64,000 nucleotides of DNA. Source: Variovorax sp. PAMC28562. Lineage in GTDB: Bacteria > Pseudomonadota > Gammaproteobacteria > Burkholderiales > Burkholderiaceae_C. The stretch covers positions 4,361,501 through 4,425,500 of the forward strand of contig NZ_CP060296.1 of the NCBI RefSeq assembly GCF_014303735.1, given 5' to 3'. Positions 1 to 8,232 of the stretch are shown here, piece after piece; position 1 is the first letter of the stretch, and each line of letters starts with the position of its first letter. Below the pieces are notes generated by a model. The model saw nothing but the letters and a program-made list of their open reading frames with translations. It ran no database searches and had not been told where the DNA came from. Made by a program: the position numbers and the translations under genes.

Positions 1-1185
1 ACCGTCCTTGAACATTTCCCACAGTGGGCTCAACTCACGCAGCTTGGCGACGTTGTGCTTGATGGTGGAAATCGCGTAGTCGATTTCTTCTTCGGTCGTG
101 AAACGGCCGATGGTCATGCGAAGGCTACTGTGCGCAAGCTCATCGCTGCGGCCGAGAGCGCGCAACACATAGCTCGGCTCCAGACTGGCTGATGTGCACG
201 CCGAACCCGACGACACCGCCAAGCCCTTGATACCCATGATCAGCGACTCGCCTTCGACGTAGTTGAAGCTGATATTCAGGTTGTGCGGCACACGATGCTC
301 GAGGTCACCGTTGATGAAGACCTGCTCGACATCTTTCAGGCCATCGAGCAAGCGCTTTTGCAGCGCTGCGGCTTTGGCGTTGTCTGCCTTCATATCGAGT
401 TTAGCGATGCGGAAGGCCTCACCCATTCCGACGATCTGGTGCGTCGGCAGCGATCCTGAACGCATGCCGCGCTCATGACCGCCCCCGTGCATTTGCGCTT
501 CGAGCCGGACGCGCGGCTTGCGCCGCACATACAACGCGCCGATACCTTTGGGACCATAAGTCTTGTGCGAAGCCAGACTCATCAAATCGATGGGCAGCTG
601 CGTGATGTCGATCTCGACCTTGCCCGTCGCTTGCGCTGCATCGACGTGAAGCAGCACGCCTTTTTCCCGGCAGGCGTTACCGATGGCGACAACGTCTTGC
701 ACCACCCCGATTTCGTTATTGACGAACATGACGCTCGCCAGAATCGTGTCGGGGCGAATGGCCGCCTTGAACTTGCCGAGGTCGAGCAAACCGTTTTCTT
801 CAACGTCGAGGTACGTGACCTCGAAGCCTTGACGTTCAAGCTCGCGCATGGTGTCGAGAACGGCCTTGTGCTCCGTCTTGACGGTAATGAGGTGCTTGCC
901 CTTGCCTTTGTAGAACTGAGCCGCGCCTTTCAGCGCAAGGTTGATCGATTCGGTGGCGCCGGAAGTCCACACGATCTCACGAGGGTCGGCATTGATCAAT
1001 TCCGCGACGTAGCCGCGGCCTTTTTCAACGGCCTCCTCCGCCTCCCAGCCCCACGCGTGACTGCGGGAGGCCGGATTGCCGAAGTGCTCGCTCAACCAGG
1101 GAATCATTGCGTCGACGACGCGCGGATCGACGGGCGTGGTCGCGCCGTAGTCAAGATAGATGGGGAAATGAGGAGTGAAGTCCAT
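1..1185 (-). CDS. iscS: Cysteine desulfurase IscS (C-terminus cut by window edge)
   Basis: PLP-dependent cysteine desulfurase that supplies persulfide sulfur for Fe-S cluster assembly and tRNA thiolation in the cytoplasm. The reading frame is open from the ATG at 1185 to base 1 (395 codons), against about 404 residues in E. coli IscS, so only about ten C-terminal residues should lie outside. The start reads [20 protein letters not shown], typical of the family. The PLP lysine is Lys208 (SHKTYGPKG) and the active-site loop cysteine is Cys330 ([10 protein letters not shown]). The frame ends in the typical [11 protein letters not shown]. It lies 78 bases downstream of iscR on the same strand, the standard isc operon order; iscU would follow outside the window. 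Confidence 0.97.
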   Translation of the reverse strand, partial: MDFTPHFPIYLDYGATTPVDPRVVDAMIPWLSEHFGNPASRSHAWGWEAEEAVEKGRGYVAELINADPREIVWTSGATESINLALKGAAQFYKGKGKHLITVKTEHKAVLDTMRELERQGFEVTYLDVEENGLLDLGKFKAAIRPDTILASVMFVNNEIGVVQDVVAIGNACREKGVLLHVDAAQATGKVEIDITQLPIDLMSLASHKTYGPKGIGALYVRRKPRVRLEAQMHGGGHERGMRSGSLPTHQIVGMGEAFRIAKLDMKADNAKAAALQKRLLDGLKDVEQVFINGDLEHRVPHNLNISFNYVEGESLIMGIKGLAVSSGSACTSASLEPSYVLRALGRSDELAHSSLRMTIGRFTTEEEIDYAISTIKHNVAKLRELSPLWEMFKDG

Positions 1186-1262
1186 GGCTGGCTCTGGCTG
1201 GCATTGGTTAATTTGAGGGTCGCTGCAGGCAAGGCACCCGAGGGCGCCCTAATTCATGGCCT

Positions 1263-1799
1263 TTACGACTTCGCAAAGACATTCCCAAGGGCAAACACCG
1301 AATTCGGCGCGTTGATGCGGATAGGCTTCGCCACCGGTTGCGCCGAAATCGCGCGCTTGATCACCGGCTTGTTCTCGATCTGGACACCCTTGGCGAGTTG
1401 GTCATCGACCAATTTTTGCAAGGTGACCGAATCGAGGAACTCGACCATGCGCTGATTCAGCGATGCCCAAAGTTCGTGCGTCATGCAGCGACCGGCCTCG
1501 CCCAGACAATTCTCTTTGCCACCGCAATGAGTCGCGTCGATGGGTTCATCCACCGAAACGATGATGTCGGCGACAGTGATTTCGGCCGCTTTGCGACCGA
1601 GGCTGTAACCGCCGCCGGGACCGCGGGTCGATTCGACCAGTTCGTGGCGGCGCAGCTTGCCGAAGAGCTGTTCAAGGTAGGACAGCGAAATCTGCTGCCG
1701 CTGGCTGATGGCCGCCAGCGTGACCGGACCGGTGTTCTGGCGCAATGCCAGATCGATCATGGCGGTGACCGCAAAACGGCCTTTTGTAGTGAGACGCAT
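1263..1799 (-). CDS. iscR: Fe-S cluster-sensing transcriptional regulator IscR
   Basis: Rrf2-family regulator that binds a [2Fe-2S] cluster and represses the isc operon when clusters are plentiful. The winged-helix domain occupies about residues 1-80 (MRLTTKGRFAV start, SYLEQLFGKLR recognition region, GPGGGYSLGR wing). The cluster ligands are Cys92, Cys98 and Cys105 in CGGKENCLGEAGRC, followed by the conserved MTHELW. I chose the ATG at 1799 rather than the in-frame ATG at 1814 because an AAGGAG ribosome binding site sits between them and the family begins MRLT. The protein is 178 residues; the C-terminal tail after about residue 140 is variable in the family. It is the first gene of the isc operon and probably represses itself through the box at 1938-1962. 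Confidence 0.96.
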   Translation of the reverse strand: MRLTTKGRFAVTAMIDLALRQNTGPVTLAAISQRQQISLSYLEQLFGKLRRHELVESTRGPGGGYSLGRKAAEITVADIIVSVDEPIDATHCGGKENCLGEAGRCMTHELWASLNQRMVEFLDSVTLQKLVDDQLAKGVQIENKPVIKRAISAQPVAKPIRINAPNSVFALGNVFAKS

Positions 1800-1937
1800 C
1801 GCAAGCTCCTTCAAGTGCTTACCGTTGAAATGACACCGCTGCCAGAGGGCTTCGGGTAGCTTCGTCTCCGCCCTGACCGACCTCTTCAGCTGGTGCTCCA
1901 GCCGGTATGAGTCGGTCCTTCATCGCGAAGTTCTTGT

Positions 1938-1962
1938 GTTGTTGACTAATTCGGTCAAGTAT
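1938..1962 (-). promoter_or_regulatory. Candidate type 1 IscR box upstream of iscR
   Basis: Read on the minus strand the element runs ATACTTGACCGAATTAGTCA and continues ACAAC. It follows the type 1 IscR consensus ATASYYGACTRWWWYAGTCRRSTAT at 22 of 25 positions; the mismatches are one in the left half and two at the distal end. It lies about 140 bases upstream of the iscR start. The TTGACC inside the box could be a -35 element, but I see no good -10 at 17 bases; TATACT also overlaps its left edge. Autoregulation is inferred from the match and from known isc operons. Confidence 0.7.
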
Positions 1963-2029
1963 AGCGATAAGCCTTCAGTTTTGCTCGGGTAACTCCCGCC
2001 AACCCCCTCGGGGGCTGTAGGCCAATCAC

Positions 2030-4165
2030 TCATTTACGGGGCACTGCCTCGGCAACGTTGTCGGTGCGACCGCCGCCGAAAGCCTGTTCACGCAACTGAG
2101 CCAACTGATCCCGGACCCGTGCCGCTTTTTCGAACTCCAGATTGCGCGCGTGCTCGAGCATCAGCTTTTCGAGGCGCTTGATCTCGCGAGCAACATCTTT
2201 CTCGCTCATGTCCTCGACCTTGGCGCGCTCCAGATCGAGTTTGGCCATTTCCTTGCCGGTTTTCTCGCTGTAGACGCCATCGATCAAGTCGCGCACTTCT
2301 TTCACGATGCTGCGCGGCGTGATGCCTTCGGCCAGGTTATGGGCGATCTGCTTGGTACGACGTCGATCGGTTTCGTCGATCGCCTTTTTCATCGAATCGG
2401 TCATCCGGTCGGCATACAGGATGGCTTTGCCGTTCACATTGCGCGCGGCACGCCCGATCGTCTGAATCAGCGAGCGCTCCGCACGCAAGAAGCCCTCCTT
2501 GTCAGCGTCCAGGATGGCAACCAGCGATACCTCCGGAATGTCCAGCCCCTCGCGCAAGAGGTTGATTCCGACCAGCACGTCGAAGCTGCCCAAACGCAGG
2601 TCGCGCAGGATTTCGACGCGTTCGACAGTGTCGATATCGCTGTGCAAATAACGCACCTTCACGCCGTTGTCGCTCAGGTAGTCGGTGAGCTGCTCGGCCA
2701 TGCGTTTGGTCAGCGTCGTGATCAGCACACGTTCGTTCTTGTCGACGCGCAGACGGATCTCGCCCAGCACATCGTCGACCTGATGCGTGGCCGGCCGCAC
2801 CTCGACCTCGGGATCGATCAGCCCGGTCGGCCGTACCAGCTGCTCGACCGTGTTGCCTGAATGGTCCTTCTCGTACTGCGCCGGCGTGGCAGACACGAAG
2901 ATCGCCTGCCGCATGCGCGCCTCGAACTCCTCGAACTTGAGAGGTCGGTTGTCCATCGCGGAAGGCAGGCGAAAACCGTACTCGACCAGTGTCGTCTTGC
3001 GCGCACGGTCGCCGGCGTACATGCCGTTGAGCTGGCCGATCATCTGATGACTCTCGTCGAGGAACATCAGCGCGTCTTTGGGCAGGTAGTCGGTCAACGT
3101 CGAAGGCGGTTGCCCCGGCGCAGCCCCCGAAAGGTGCCGCGAATAGTTCTCGATGCCTTTGCAATGGCCGATCTCGGCGAGCATTTCCAGGTCGAAGCGG
3201 GTGCGCTGCTCTATCCGTTGGGCTTCGACCAACTTGCCCTGGCTCACGAACTCCTTCACCCGGCCGATCAACTCGTGCTTGATGCCCTCGACCGCAGACA
3301 TCACCTTGTCGCGTGGCGTCACGTAGTGGCTCGATGGATACACCGTGAAGCGTGGGATTTTCTGGCGGATTCGGCCGGTGAGCGGGTCGAACAGTTGCAG
3401 TGTTTCGATCTCCTCGTCGAAGAGCTCGATGCGGATGGCCAGCTCGCTGTGCTCCGCCGGAAAAATATCGATGGTGTCGCCACGCACCCGGAACGACCCA
3501 CGCGAAAAATCCTGTTCGTTGCGCGTGTACTGCATGCGGATCAGCCGGCCGATCACATCGCGCTGGCCGATTTTGTCGCCGATGCGCATGATGAAGCGCA
3601 TCTGCGTGTAGTCCTCGGGCGTGCCGATGCCGTAGATGGCGCTCACCGTCGCCACGATGACCGTGTCGCGTCGCTCCAGCACGCTCTTGGTCGCCGACAG
3701 CCGCATCTGCTCGATGTGCTCGTTGATGGAGCTGTCTTTTTCGATGAAGAGGTCGCGCTGAGGCACGTAGGCCTCGGGCTGGTAATAGTCGTAGTAGCTG
3801 ACGAAGTACTCGACGGCGTTATGCGGAAAAAATTCGCGAAACTCGCTGTAGAGCTGCGCCGCCAGCGTCTTGTTCGGTGCGAAGACGATGGCCGGGCGGC
3901 CGAGCCTCGCGATCACGTTGGCCATGGTGAAGGTTTTGCCGGAACCAGTCACACCCAGCAGGGTCTGGAACACCTCGCCATCGTTCACGCCTTCGACCAG
4001 TCCATCGATCGCTTTAGGCTGATCGCCCGCAGGAGGATAGGGCTGGTAAAGCTCGAAGGGCGAGCCCGGAAAAGTGACGAACGTGCCCGACTTTACGGGC
4101 CCGATCGCTGCAAGCTTGTGTGCGTCGGTCACTGCGTCGGTGATGGCTTCGGTGGTCGCTGGCAT
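2030..4165 (-). CDS. uvrB: Excinuclease ABC subunit UvrB
   Basis: DNA-damage recognition helicase of nucleotide excision repair; it receives DNA from UvrA and positions UvrC for incision. The protein is 711 residues from the ATG at 4165 (E. coli is 673, the excess being an N-terminal extension of about 35 residues). An upstream in-frame ATG at 4255 would run almost into the divergent aminotransferase start, so the MPATTEA start is preferred. Motifs in order: Walker [11 protein letters not shown], the beta-hairpin [12 protein letters not shown] that inserts at lesions, helicase DESH, the C-terminal helicase motifs [16 protein letters not shown] and QTIGRAARN, and a final UVR domain ([20 protein letters not shown]) that contacts UvrC. 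It is a single gene, divergent from the aminotransferase. Confidence 0.97.
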   Translation of the reverse strand: MPATTEAITDAVTDAHKLAAIGPVKSGTFVTFPGSPFELYQPYPPAGDQPKAIDGLVEGVNDGEVFQTLLGVTGSGKTFTMANVIARLGRPAIVFAPNKTLAAQLYSEFREFFPHNAVEYFVSYYDYYQPEAYVPQRDLFIEKDSSINEHIEQMRLSATKSVLERRDTVIVATVSAIYGIGTPEDYTQMRFIMRIGDKIGQRDVIGRLIRMQYTRNEQDFSRGSFRVRGDTIDIFPAEHSELAIRIELFDEEIETLQLFDPLTGRIRQKIPRFTVYPSSHYVTPRDKVMSAVEGIKHELIGRVKEFVSQGKLVEAQRIEQRTRFDLEMLAEIGHCKGIENYSRHLSGAAPGQPPSTLTDYLPKDALMFLDESHQMIGQLNGMYAGDRARKTTLVEYGFRLPSAMDNRPLKFEEFEARMRQAIFVSATPAQYEKDHSGNTVEQLVRPTGLIDPEVEVRPATHQVDDVLGEIRLRVDKNERVLITTLTKRMAEQLTDYLSDNGVKVRYLHSDIDTVERVEILRDLRLGSFDVLVGINLLREGLDIPEVSLVAILDADKEGFLRAERSLIQTIGRAARNVNGKAILYADRMTDSMKKAIDETDRRRTKQIAHNLAEGITPRSIVKEVRDLIDGVYSEKTGKEMAKLDLERAKVEDMSEKDVAREIKRLEKLMLEHARNLEFEKAARVRDQLAQLREQAFGGGRTDNVAEAVPRK

Positions 4166-4271
4166 GGCTGTGTCCGTCAATTGGCGGTGGCGCCGGTAAA
4201 ATTCAAGGCAACCGGAAAGCTTAAGCGCTTGCCCGGTTGCACGCGAAGCTTTCAATCAAAGGACTTTCTCC

Positions 4272-5468
4272 ATGTCTATGTTTACCGCGGTCGAAATGGC
4301 GCCGCGCGACCCGATCCTCGGCCTTAACGAGCAATACGCCGCCGACACCAATCCCGCCAAGGTGAATCTGGGTGTGGGCGTTTATTACGACGACAACGGC
4401 AAGCTCCCGCTGCTGAAATGCGTCCAGACCGCCGAACAGAACATGATGAAGTCGCCGACTGCACGCGGCTACTTGCCGATCGACGGCATCGTCGCGTACG
4501 ACAACGCGGTGAAGAGCCTGGTCTTCGGCGCCGACAGCGAGCCGCTGAAGTCGGGCCGCGTCGCGACCGTGCAAGGCTTGGGCGGCACTGGAGGCCTGAA
4601 GGTCGGTGCCGACTTCCTGAAGAAGCTGAGCCCGAATGCCAAGGTGCTGATCAGCGACCCGAGCTGGGAAAACCATCGCGCCCTGTTCACGCAGGCCGGC
4701 TTCGTGGTCGAAAGCTACCCGTACTACGACGCCGCTACGCGCGGCGTCGATTTCGAAGCCATGCTGGCAGCGCTCGATGCGTCACCTGCCGGCACCATCG
4801 TCGTGCTGCACGCCTGCTGCCACAACCCGACTGGCTACGACATCACCGCTGCCCAGTGGGATCAGGTGGTCGACGTGGTCAAGGCTAAGAACCTGACCGC
4901 CTTCCTCGACATGGCCTACCAGGGCTTTGCCCATGGCATCCAAGAAGATGGCGCGGCCATCGGCAAGTTCGTCGAAGCCGGCTTGACCTTCTTCGTGTCG
5001 ACTTCGTTTTCGAAGAGCTTCAGCCTCTACGGCGAGCGTGTCGGTGCGCTGTCGGTGCTGTGCAAGGACAAGGAAGAAACCTCTCGGGTGCTGTCGCAGC
5101 TGAAGGTCATGGTCCGTACCAACTACAGCAATCCGCCGATTCACGGTGGCGCGGTGGTGGCAGCGGTGCTCGGCGACCCCGCACTGCGTGCGATGTGGGA
5201 AGGCGAACTGGCGGAAATGCGCGTTCGCATCAAGGCGATGCGGCAGAAGCTGGTCGACGGACTGAAGGCAGCTGGCGTGAAGGATGACATGAGCTTCATC
5301 ACCAAGCAGATCGGCATGTTCAGCTACTCCGGCCTCAACAAAGACCAGATGGTGAGGTTGCGCTCAGAGTTCGGCATCTACGGCACCGATACCGGCCGAA
5401 TGTGCGTCGCGGCGCTGAACAGCAAGAACATCGACTACGTCTGCGCTTCGATCGCCAAAGTCATCTGA
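4272..5468 (+). CDS. Aspartate/aromatic amino acid aminotransferase (class I)
   Basis: PLP-dependent transaminase of the AspC/TyrB type, exchanging amino groups between aspartate or aromatic amino acids and 2-oxoglutarate. It has 398 residues, the usual length. The PLP lysine is Lys248 in STSFSKSFSLYGERVG. HNPTGYD and the C-terminal TGRMCVAALN substrate-carboxylate arginine motif are intact. The N-terminus VNLGVGVYYDDNGKLPLL is typical of the AspC/TyrB branch rather than the Bacillus branch. The sequence alone does not separate aspartate from aromatic preference. It starts 106 bases from divergent uvrB and is followed by a strong hairpin at 5498-5530. Confidence 0.93.
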   Translation: MSMFTAVEMAPRDPILGLNEQYAADTNPAKVNLGVGVYYDDNGKLPLLKCVQTAEQNMMKSPTARGYLPIDGIVAYDNAVKSLVFGADSEPLKSGRVATVQGLGGTGGLKVGADFLKKLSPNAKVLISDPSWENHRALFTQAGFVVESYPYYDAATRGVDFEAMLAALDASPAGTIVVLHACCHNPTGYDITAAQWDQVVDVVKAKNLTAFLDMAYQGFAHGIQEDGAAIGKFVEAGLTFFVSTSFSKSFSLYGERVGALSVLCKDKEETSRVLSQLKVMVRTNYSNPPIHGGAVVAAVLGDPALRAMWEGELAEMRVRIKAMRQKLVDGLKAAGVKDDMSFITKQIGMFSYSGLNKDQMVRLRSEFGIYGTDTGRMCVAALNSKNIDYVCASIAKVI

Positions 5469-5497
5469 CCCGAGTTGAATTTCTGCACGATCGCGGT

Positions 5498-5530
5498 CGT
5501 GTTTGTAGGGGTTAGGCCCCTACAAACACG
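5498..5530. repeat. Perfect 14-bp inverted repeat hairpin between aminotransferase and phaZ
   Basis: CGTGTTTGTAGGGG is followed by the 5-base loop TTAGG and then by its exact reverse complement, CCCCTACAAACACG. It begins 30 bases after the aminotransferase stop and ends 49 bases before phaZ. No T-run follows on either strand, so it is not a standard intrinsic terminator. It could stabilise the upstream mRNA 3' end, act as a weak terminator, or be an operator for phaZ. Confidence 0.85.
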
Positions 5531-5578
5531 GGGAGCCCGCTGATATATTGCACTGCAACATACCGGTACAAAAAAGCA

Positions 5579-7024
5579 ATGCTCTACCAAATCTACGAAG
5601 CCCAACGCTCTTTGATGGAGCCCTTTTCGGACTTCGCCCAAGCCGCATCGAAACTATATGGTCAGGGGGCCGTTTGGGGCCAGCTGCCCATGGCGCAACG
5701 CATGGCCGCTGGTTACGAGCTGATGTATCGGCTTGGCAAGGACTACGAAAAGCCAAAGTTCAGCATCGAAAGCGTCAAGGTCAATGGGGATGACGTCGTC
5801 ATCCATGAAGCCATTGCGCTCGACAAGCCATTTTGCGAGTTGCGTCGCTTCAAGCGGTTCACCGATGACCCGGACACGCTGAAGGTTTTGAAGAGCCAGC
5901 CTGTCGTGCTCATCGTTGCGCCGCTTTCGGGTCACTACGCCACGCTACTGCGGGACACCGTTCGCACCATGCTGCAAGGCCACAAGGTCTACATCACCGA
6001 CTGGAAAAACGCCCGCCTGGTGCCGCTGTCCGAAGGCGAATTCCATCTCGATGACTACATCCACTACGTGCAGGACTTCATCCGGCTGCTTCAAGCCGAG
6101 TACGGCAACTGCCACGTAATGAGTGTTTGCCAGCCGACGGTGCCGGTGTTGGCCGCAGTGGCGCTTATGGCGAGCAAGGGCGAGACGCTGCCGCTCACGA
6201 TGACCATGATGGGCGGCCCGATAGATGCGCGCAAATCGCCGACGGCCGTAAACAACCTCGCCACCACCAAAGGCTTCGACTGGTTCGAGAACAACGTCAT
6301 CTATCCAGTCCCAAAGGGCTTCCCCGGCGAGGGTCGACGCGTGTACCCAGGCTTCCTGCAGCACACCGGATTCGTGGCGATGAATCCTGACCGTCACGCG
6401 ACCAGCCACTACGACTACTTCAAAGATTTGATGAAGGGCGACGACGCCAGCGCCGAAGCGCATCGCAAGTTCTACGACGAGTACAACGCCGTGCTCGACA
6501 TGGATGCGGACTACTACCTCGACACCATCAAAACCGTCTTCCAGGACTTCAGCCTGGTGAACGGCAACTGGGACGTGAAGAACGCTGATGGCGAGCTTGA
6601 ACGCGTGCGTCCGCAAGACATTCGCACGACCGCCTTGCTGACCGTCGAGGGTGAGTTGGACGACATCTCCGGCTCGGGTCAGACGCAGGCTGCGCACGAC
6701 CTTTGCACCGGTATTGCTGCGAATCAGCGGGAGCACTACGAGGCCAAGGGCGCAGGCCATTACGGCATCTTCAGCGGCCGCCGCTGGCGCGACATGGTTT
6801 ATCCGAAGGTGCTGAAGTTCATTGCGGCCCATGACGAGGCGCAGCACCGCGCACTCGCCAAGCCTTCAGTAAATGCAGAAGACACGGTGAAGCCTGTGAC
6901 CAAGGCGATCGCGAAGCCAGCGGTCAAGCCAGCCGATAAGCCGGCCGCGACTGTTCGGCAACCGAAGGCGATGGCAGCAGGCGCGTCGAAACCCAAAGTG
7001 CGCGCCAGCACGCGCGCGCGCTGA
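5579..7024 (+). CDS. phaZ: Intracellular poly(3-hydroxybutyrate) depolymerase PhaZ
   Basis: Degrades stored PHB at the granule surface to release hydroxybutyrate or its CoA thioester. The protein is 481 residues with an alpha/beta-hydrolase core up to about 425. The nucleophile is a cysteine (Cys184, MSVCQPTVP) in place of the lipase-box serine, as in the Cupriavidus PhaZ1 family. GELDDIS and GAGHYGIFSGRRWR supply the Asp and His of the triad. The N-terminus MLYQIYEAQRSLMEPF is typical of the family. The last 55 residues are a Lys/Pro/Ala-rich tail that is probably disordered. An AT-rich stretch and the near-palindrome TTGCACTGCAA lie just upstream. rsxB follows after 17 bases and may be cotranscribed. 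Confidence 0.93.
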   Translation: MLYQIYEAQRSLMEPFSDFAQAASKLYGQGAVWGQLPMAQRMAAGYELMYRLGKDYEKPKFSIESVKVNGDDVVIHEAIALDKPFCELRRFKRFTDDPDTLKVLKSQPVVLIVAPLSGHYATLLRDTVRTMLQGHKVYITDWKNARLVPLSEGEFHLDDYIHYVQDFIRLLQAEYGNCHVMSVCQPTVPVLAAVALMASKGETLPLTMTMMGGPIDARKSPTAVNNLATTKGFDWFENNVIYPVPKGFPGEGRRVYPGFLQHTGFVAMNPDRHATSHYDYFKDLMKGDDASAEAHRKFYDEYNAVLDMDADYYLDTIKTVFQDFSLVNGNWDVKNADGELERVRPQDIRTTALLTVEGELDDISGSGQTQAAHDLCTGIAANQREHYEAKGAGHYGIFSGRRWRDMVYPKVLKFIAAHDEAQHRALAKPSVNAEDTVKPVTKAIAKPAVKPADKPAATVRQPKAMAAGASKPKVRASTRAR

Positions 7025-7041
7025 GCGACCGCGCACAAGTC

Positions 7042-7707
7042 ATGACCGAAGCGCCGTCCGGGACACTGGCCGCGCGCATCAACGACGCCCTTCCGCAGAC
7101 GCAGTGCACGCGTTGCGGCTATCCGGACTGCAATGGCTATGCCGAGGCCATCGCTGCTGACGACGCGGCCATCAACCAATGTCCACCCGGCGGTGCCGAG
7201 GGCATAGGCCGCCTTTCCTCGCTTACAGGCCGACCGGCAATCGCGCTCGACCCTCAGTTCGGAATCGAGGCGCCGCGGCTAATGGCGGTCATTGACGAAA
7301 CCTGGTGCATCGGCTGCACGCTCTGCCTCGATGCGTGCCCAACCGACGCCATCCTGGGCATCCACAAGCGGATGCACACGGTGATCGAAGCGCACTGTAC
7401 GGGTTGCGAACTCTGCATTCCGGTGTGTCCGGTCGACTGCATCTCGCTCGAAGTAGAAACGCCGGGCTTGAGCGGATGGGATGCATGGTCGTCGGCACAG
7501 GCAGACCATTCACGGCAACGCTACGAATCCCACAAGGTACGCCGCCCGGCGCGAGAAGAAGCCGCAGCGAAACTGGCTCAGGACGCCTCGGCAAATGCAC
7601 CCAACGCCAAGGTCGATGCCGATGCCGATGCCGATGCCCGCAAACGCTCGGTGGTGGAGGCCGCTATGGCACGCGCGCGGGCTGCGGCAGCTGCGCGCAA
7701 ACCTTGA
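7042..7707 (+). CDS. rsxB: RnfB/RsxB-like electron transport ferredoxin (stand-alone, soluble)
   Basis: 221-residue Fe-S protein resembling the RnfB/RsxB subunit of the Rnf/Rsx electron-transport complex. Residues about 20-50 carry the four-cysteine module CTRCGYPDCNGY followed by a distal Cys in NQCPPGG. Two tandem [4Fe-4S] ferredoxin motifs follow (CIGCTLCLDACPTDA and CTGCELCIPVCPVDC). Unlike Rnf-complex RnfB it has no N-terminal membrane helix, and no other rnf/rsx genes are nearby, so it is probably a free electron carrier of the type common in beta-proteobacteria. The C-terminal part after about 150 is charged and Ala-rich and contains a (GATGCC)4 repeat. It converges on the VOC gene with a 3-base gap. 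Confidence 0.85.
   Translation: MTEAPSGTLAARINDALPQTQCTRCGYPDCNGYAEAIAADDAAINQCPPGGAEGIGRLSSLTGRPAIALDPQFGIEAPRLMAVIDETWCIGCTLCLDACPTDAILGIHKRMHTVIEAHCTGCELCIPVCPVDCISLEVETPGLSGWDAWSSAQADHSRQRYESHKVRRPAREEAAAKLAQDASANAPNAKVDADADADARKRSVVEAAMARARAAAAARKP
7615..7638 (+). repeat. Tandem hexanucleotide repeat (GATGCC)x4 inside rsxB
   Basis: Four exact copies of GATGCC encode Asp-Ala-Asp-Ala repeats in the low-complexity C-terminal tail of the ferredoxin. Copy-number change would be in frame and so would only alter tail length. Confidence 0.9.
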
Positions 7708-7710
7708 TGT

Positions 7711-8232
7711 TCAAGCGTTGATTTGCGGCGTGCCCGCAGCCAGCGCCTCGAAGGCTTTCACCACGCCCGGCGGGGCCTGCACCATCTCGATCAGCACGCC
7801 CTCGCCCGCGATGGGAAACTCGTCGTTGGCCTTCGGATGCATGAAGCAGATGTCGAAGCCCGCGGCGCCCTTGCGAATACCACCGGGCGCAAAGCGCACG
7901 CCCTGCGCTGTGAGCCACTCGACCGCGACCGGCAAGTCATCGATCCACAAGCCGATGTGATTCAGCGGCGTGGTGTGCACCGCCGGCTTCTTGTCGATGT
8001 CCAGCGGCTGCATCAAGTCGACCTCGACCTTGAACGGCCCGCTGCCGATCGCGCAGATGTCTTCGTCCACGTTCTCGCGCTCGCTGCGAAAGGTGCCCGT
8101 CACTTCCAGGCCCAGCATGTCGACCCAGAGCTTTTGCAGCCGCGTCTTATCGACCGCGCCGATAGCGATCTGCTGAATGCCCAGCACCTTGAAAGGACGC
8201 GGCTTTGAATCATTGGTTGCGCCGGTCAGCAT
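7711..8232 (-). CDS. VOC-family protein, candidate methylmalonyl-CoA epimerase
   Basis: 173-residue glyoxalase/VOC-fold protein, last gene of the propionyl-CoA operon; its ATG overlaps the pccA stop (TGATG). A GTG three bases upstream is an alternative start. Visible VOC features are the N-terminal [11 protein letters not shown] strand, [18 protein letters not shown] in the middle and the metal-ligand-like [12 protein letters not shown] at the end. Known methylmalonyl-CoA epimerases belong to this superfamily, and the operon otherwise lacks the epimerase needed between carboxylase and mutase. The role is therefore inferred from context; the sequence is not diagnostic and another VOC function is possible. 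Confidence 0.7.
   Translation of the reverse strand: MLTGATNDSKPRPFKVLGIQQIAIGAVDKTRLQKLWVDMLGLEVTGTFRSERENVDEDICAIGSGPFKVEVDLMQPLDIDKKPAVHTTPLNHIGLWIDDLPVAVEWLTAQGVRFAPGGIRKGAAGFDICFMHPKANDEFPIAGEGVLIEMVQAPPGVVKAFEALAAGTPQINA

Noticed and set aside
2003..2014. CCCCCTCGGGGG palindrome after uvrB
   Set aside because: Loop is very short and no T-run follows on the minus strand, so it is not called a terminator.
2861..4327. 488-residue plus-strand open frame opposite uvrB
   Set aside because: Antisense shadow of an unmistakable uvrB; composition is Arg/His/Asp-rich without motifs.
5550..5566. TTGCACTGCAACA near-palindrome before phaZ considered as a PhaR site
   Set aside because: Known PhaR motifs differ between groups and the match is partial; no second copy was convincing before phaA, phaB or phaC.
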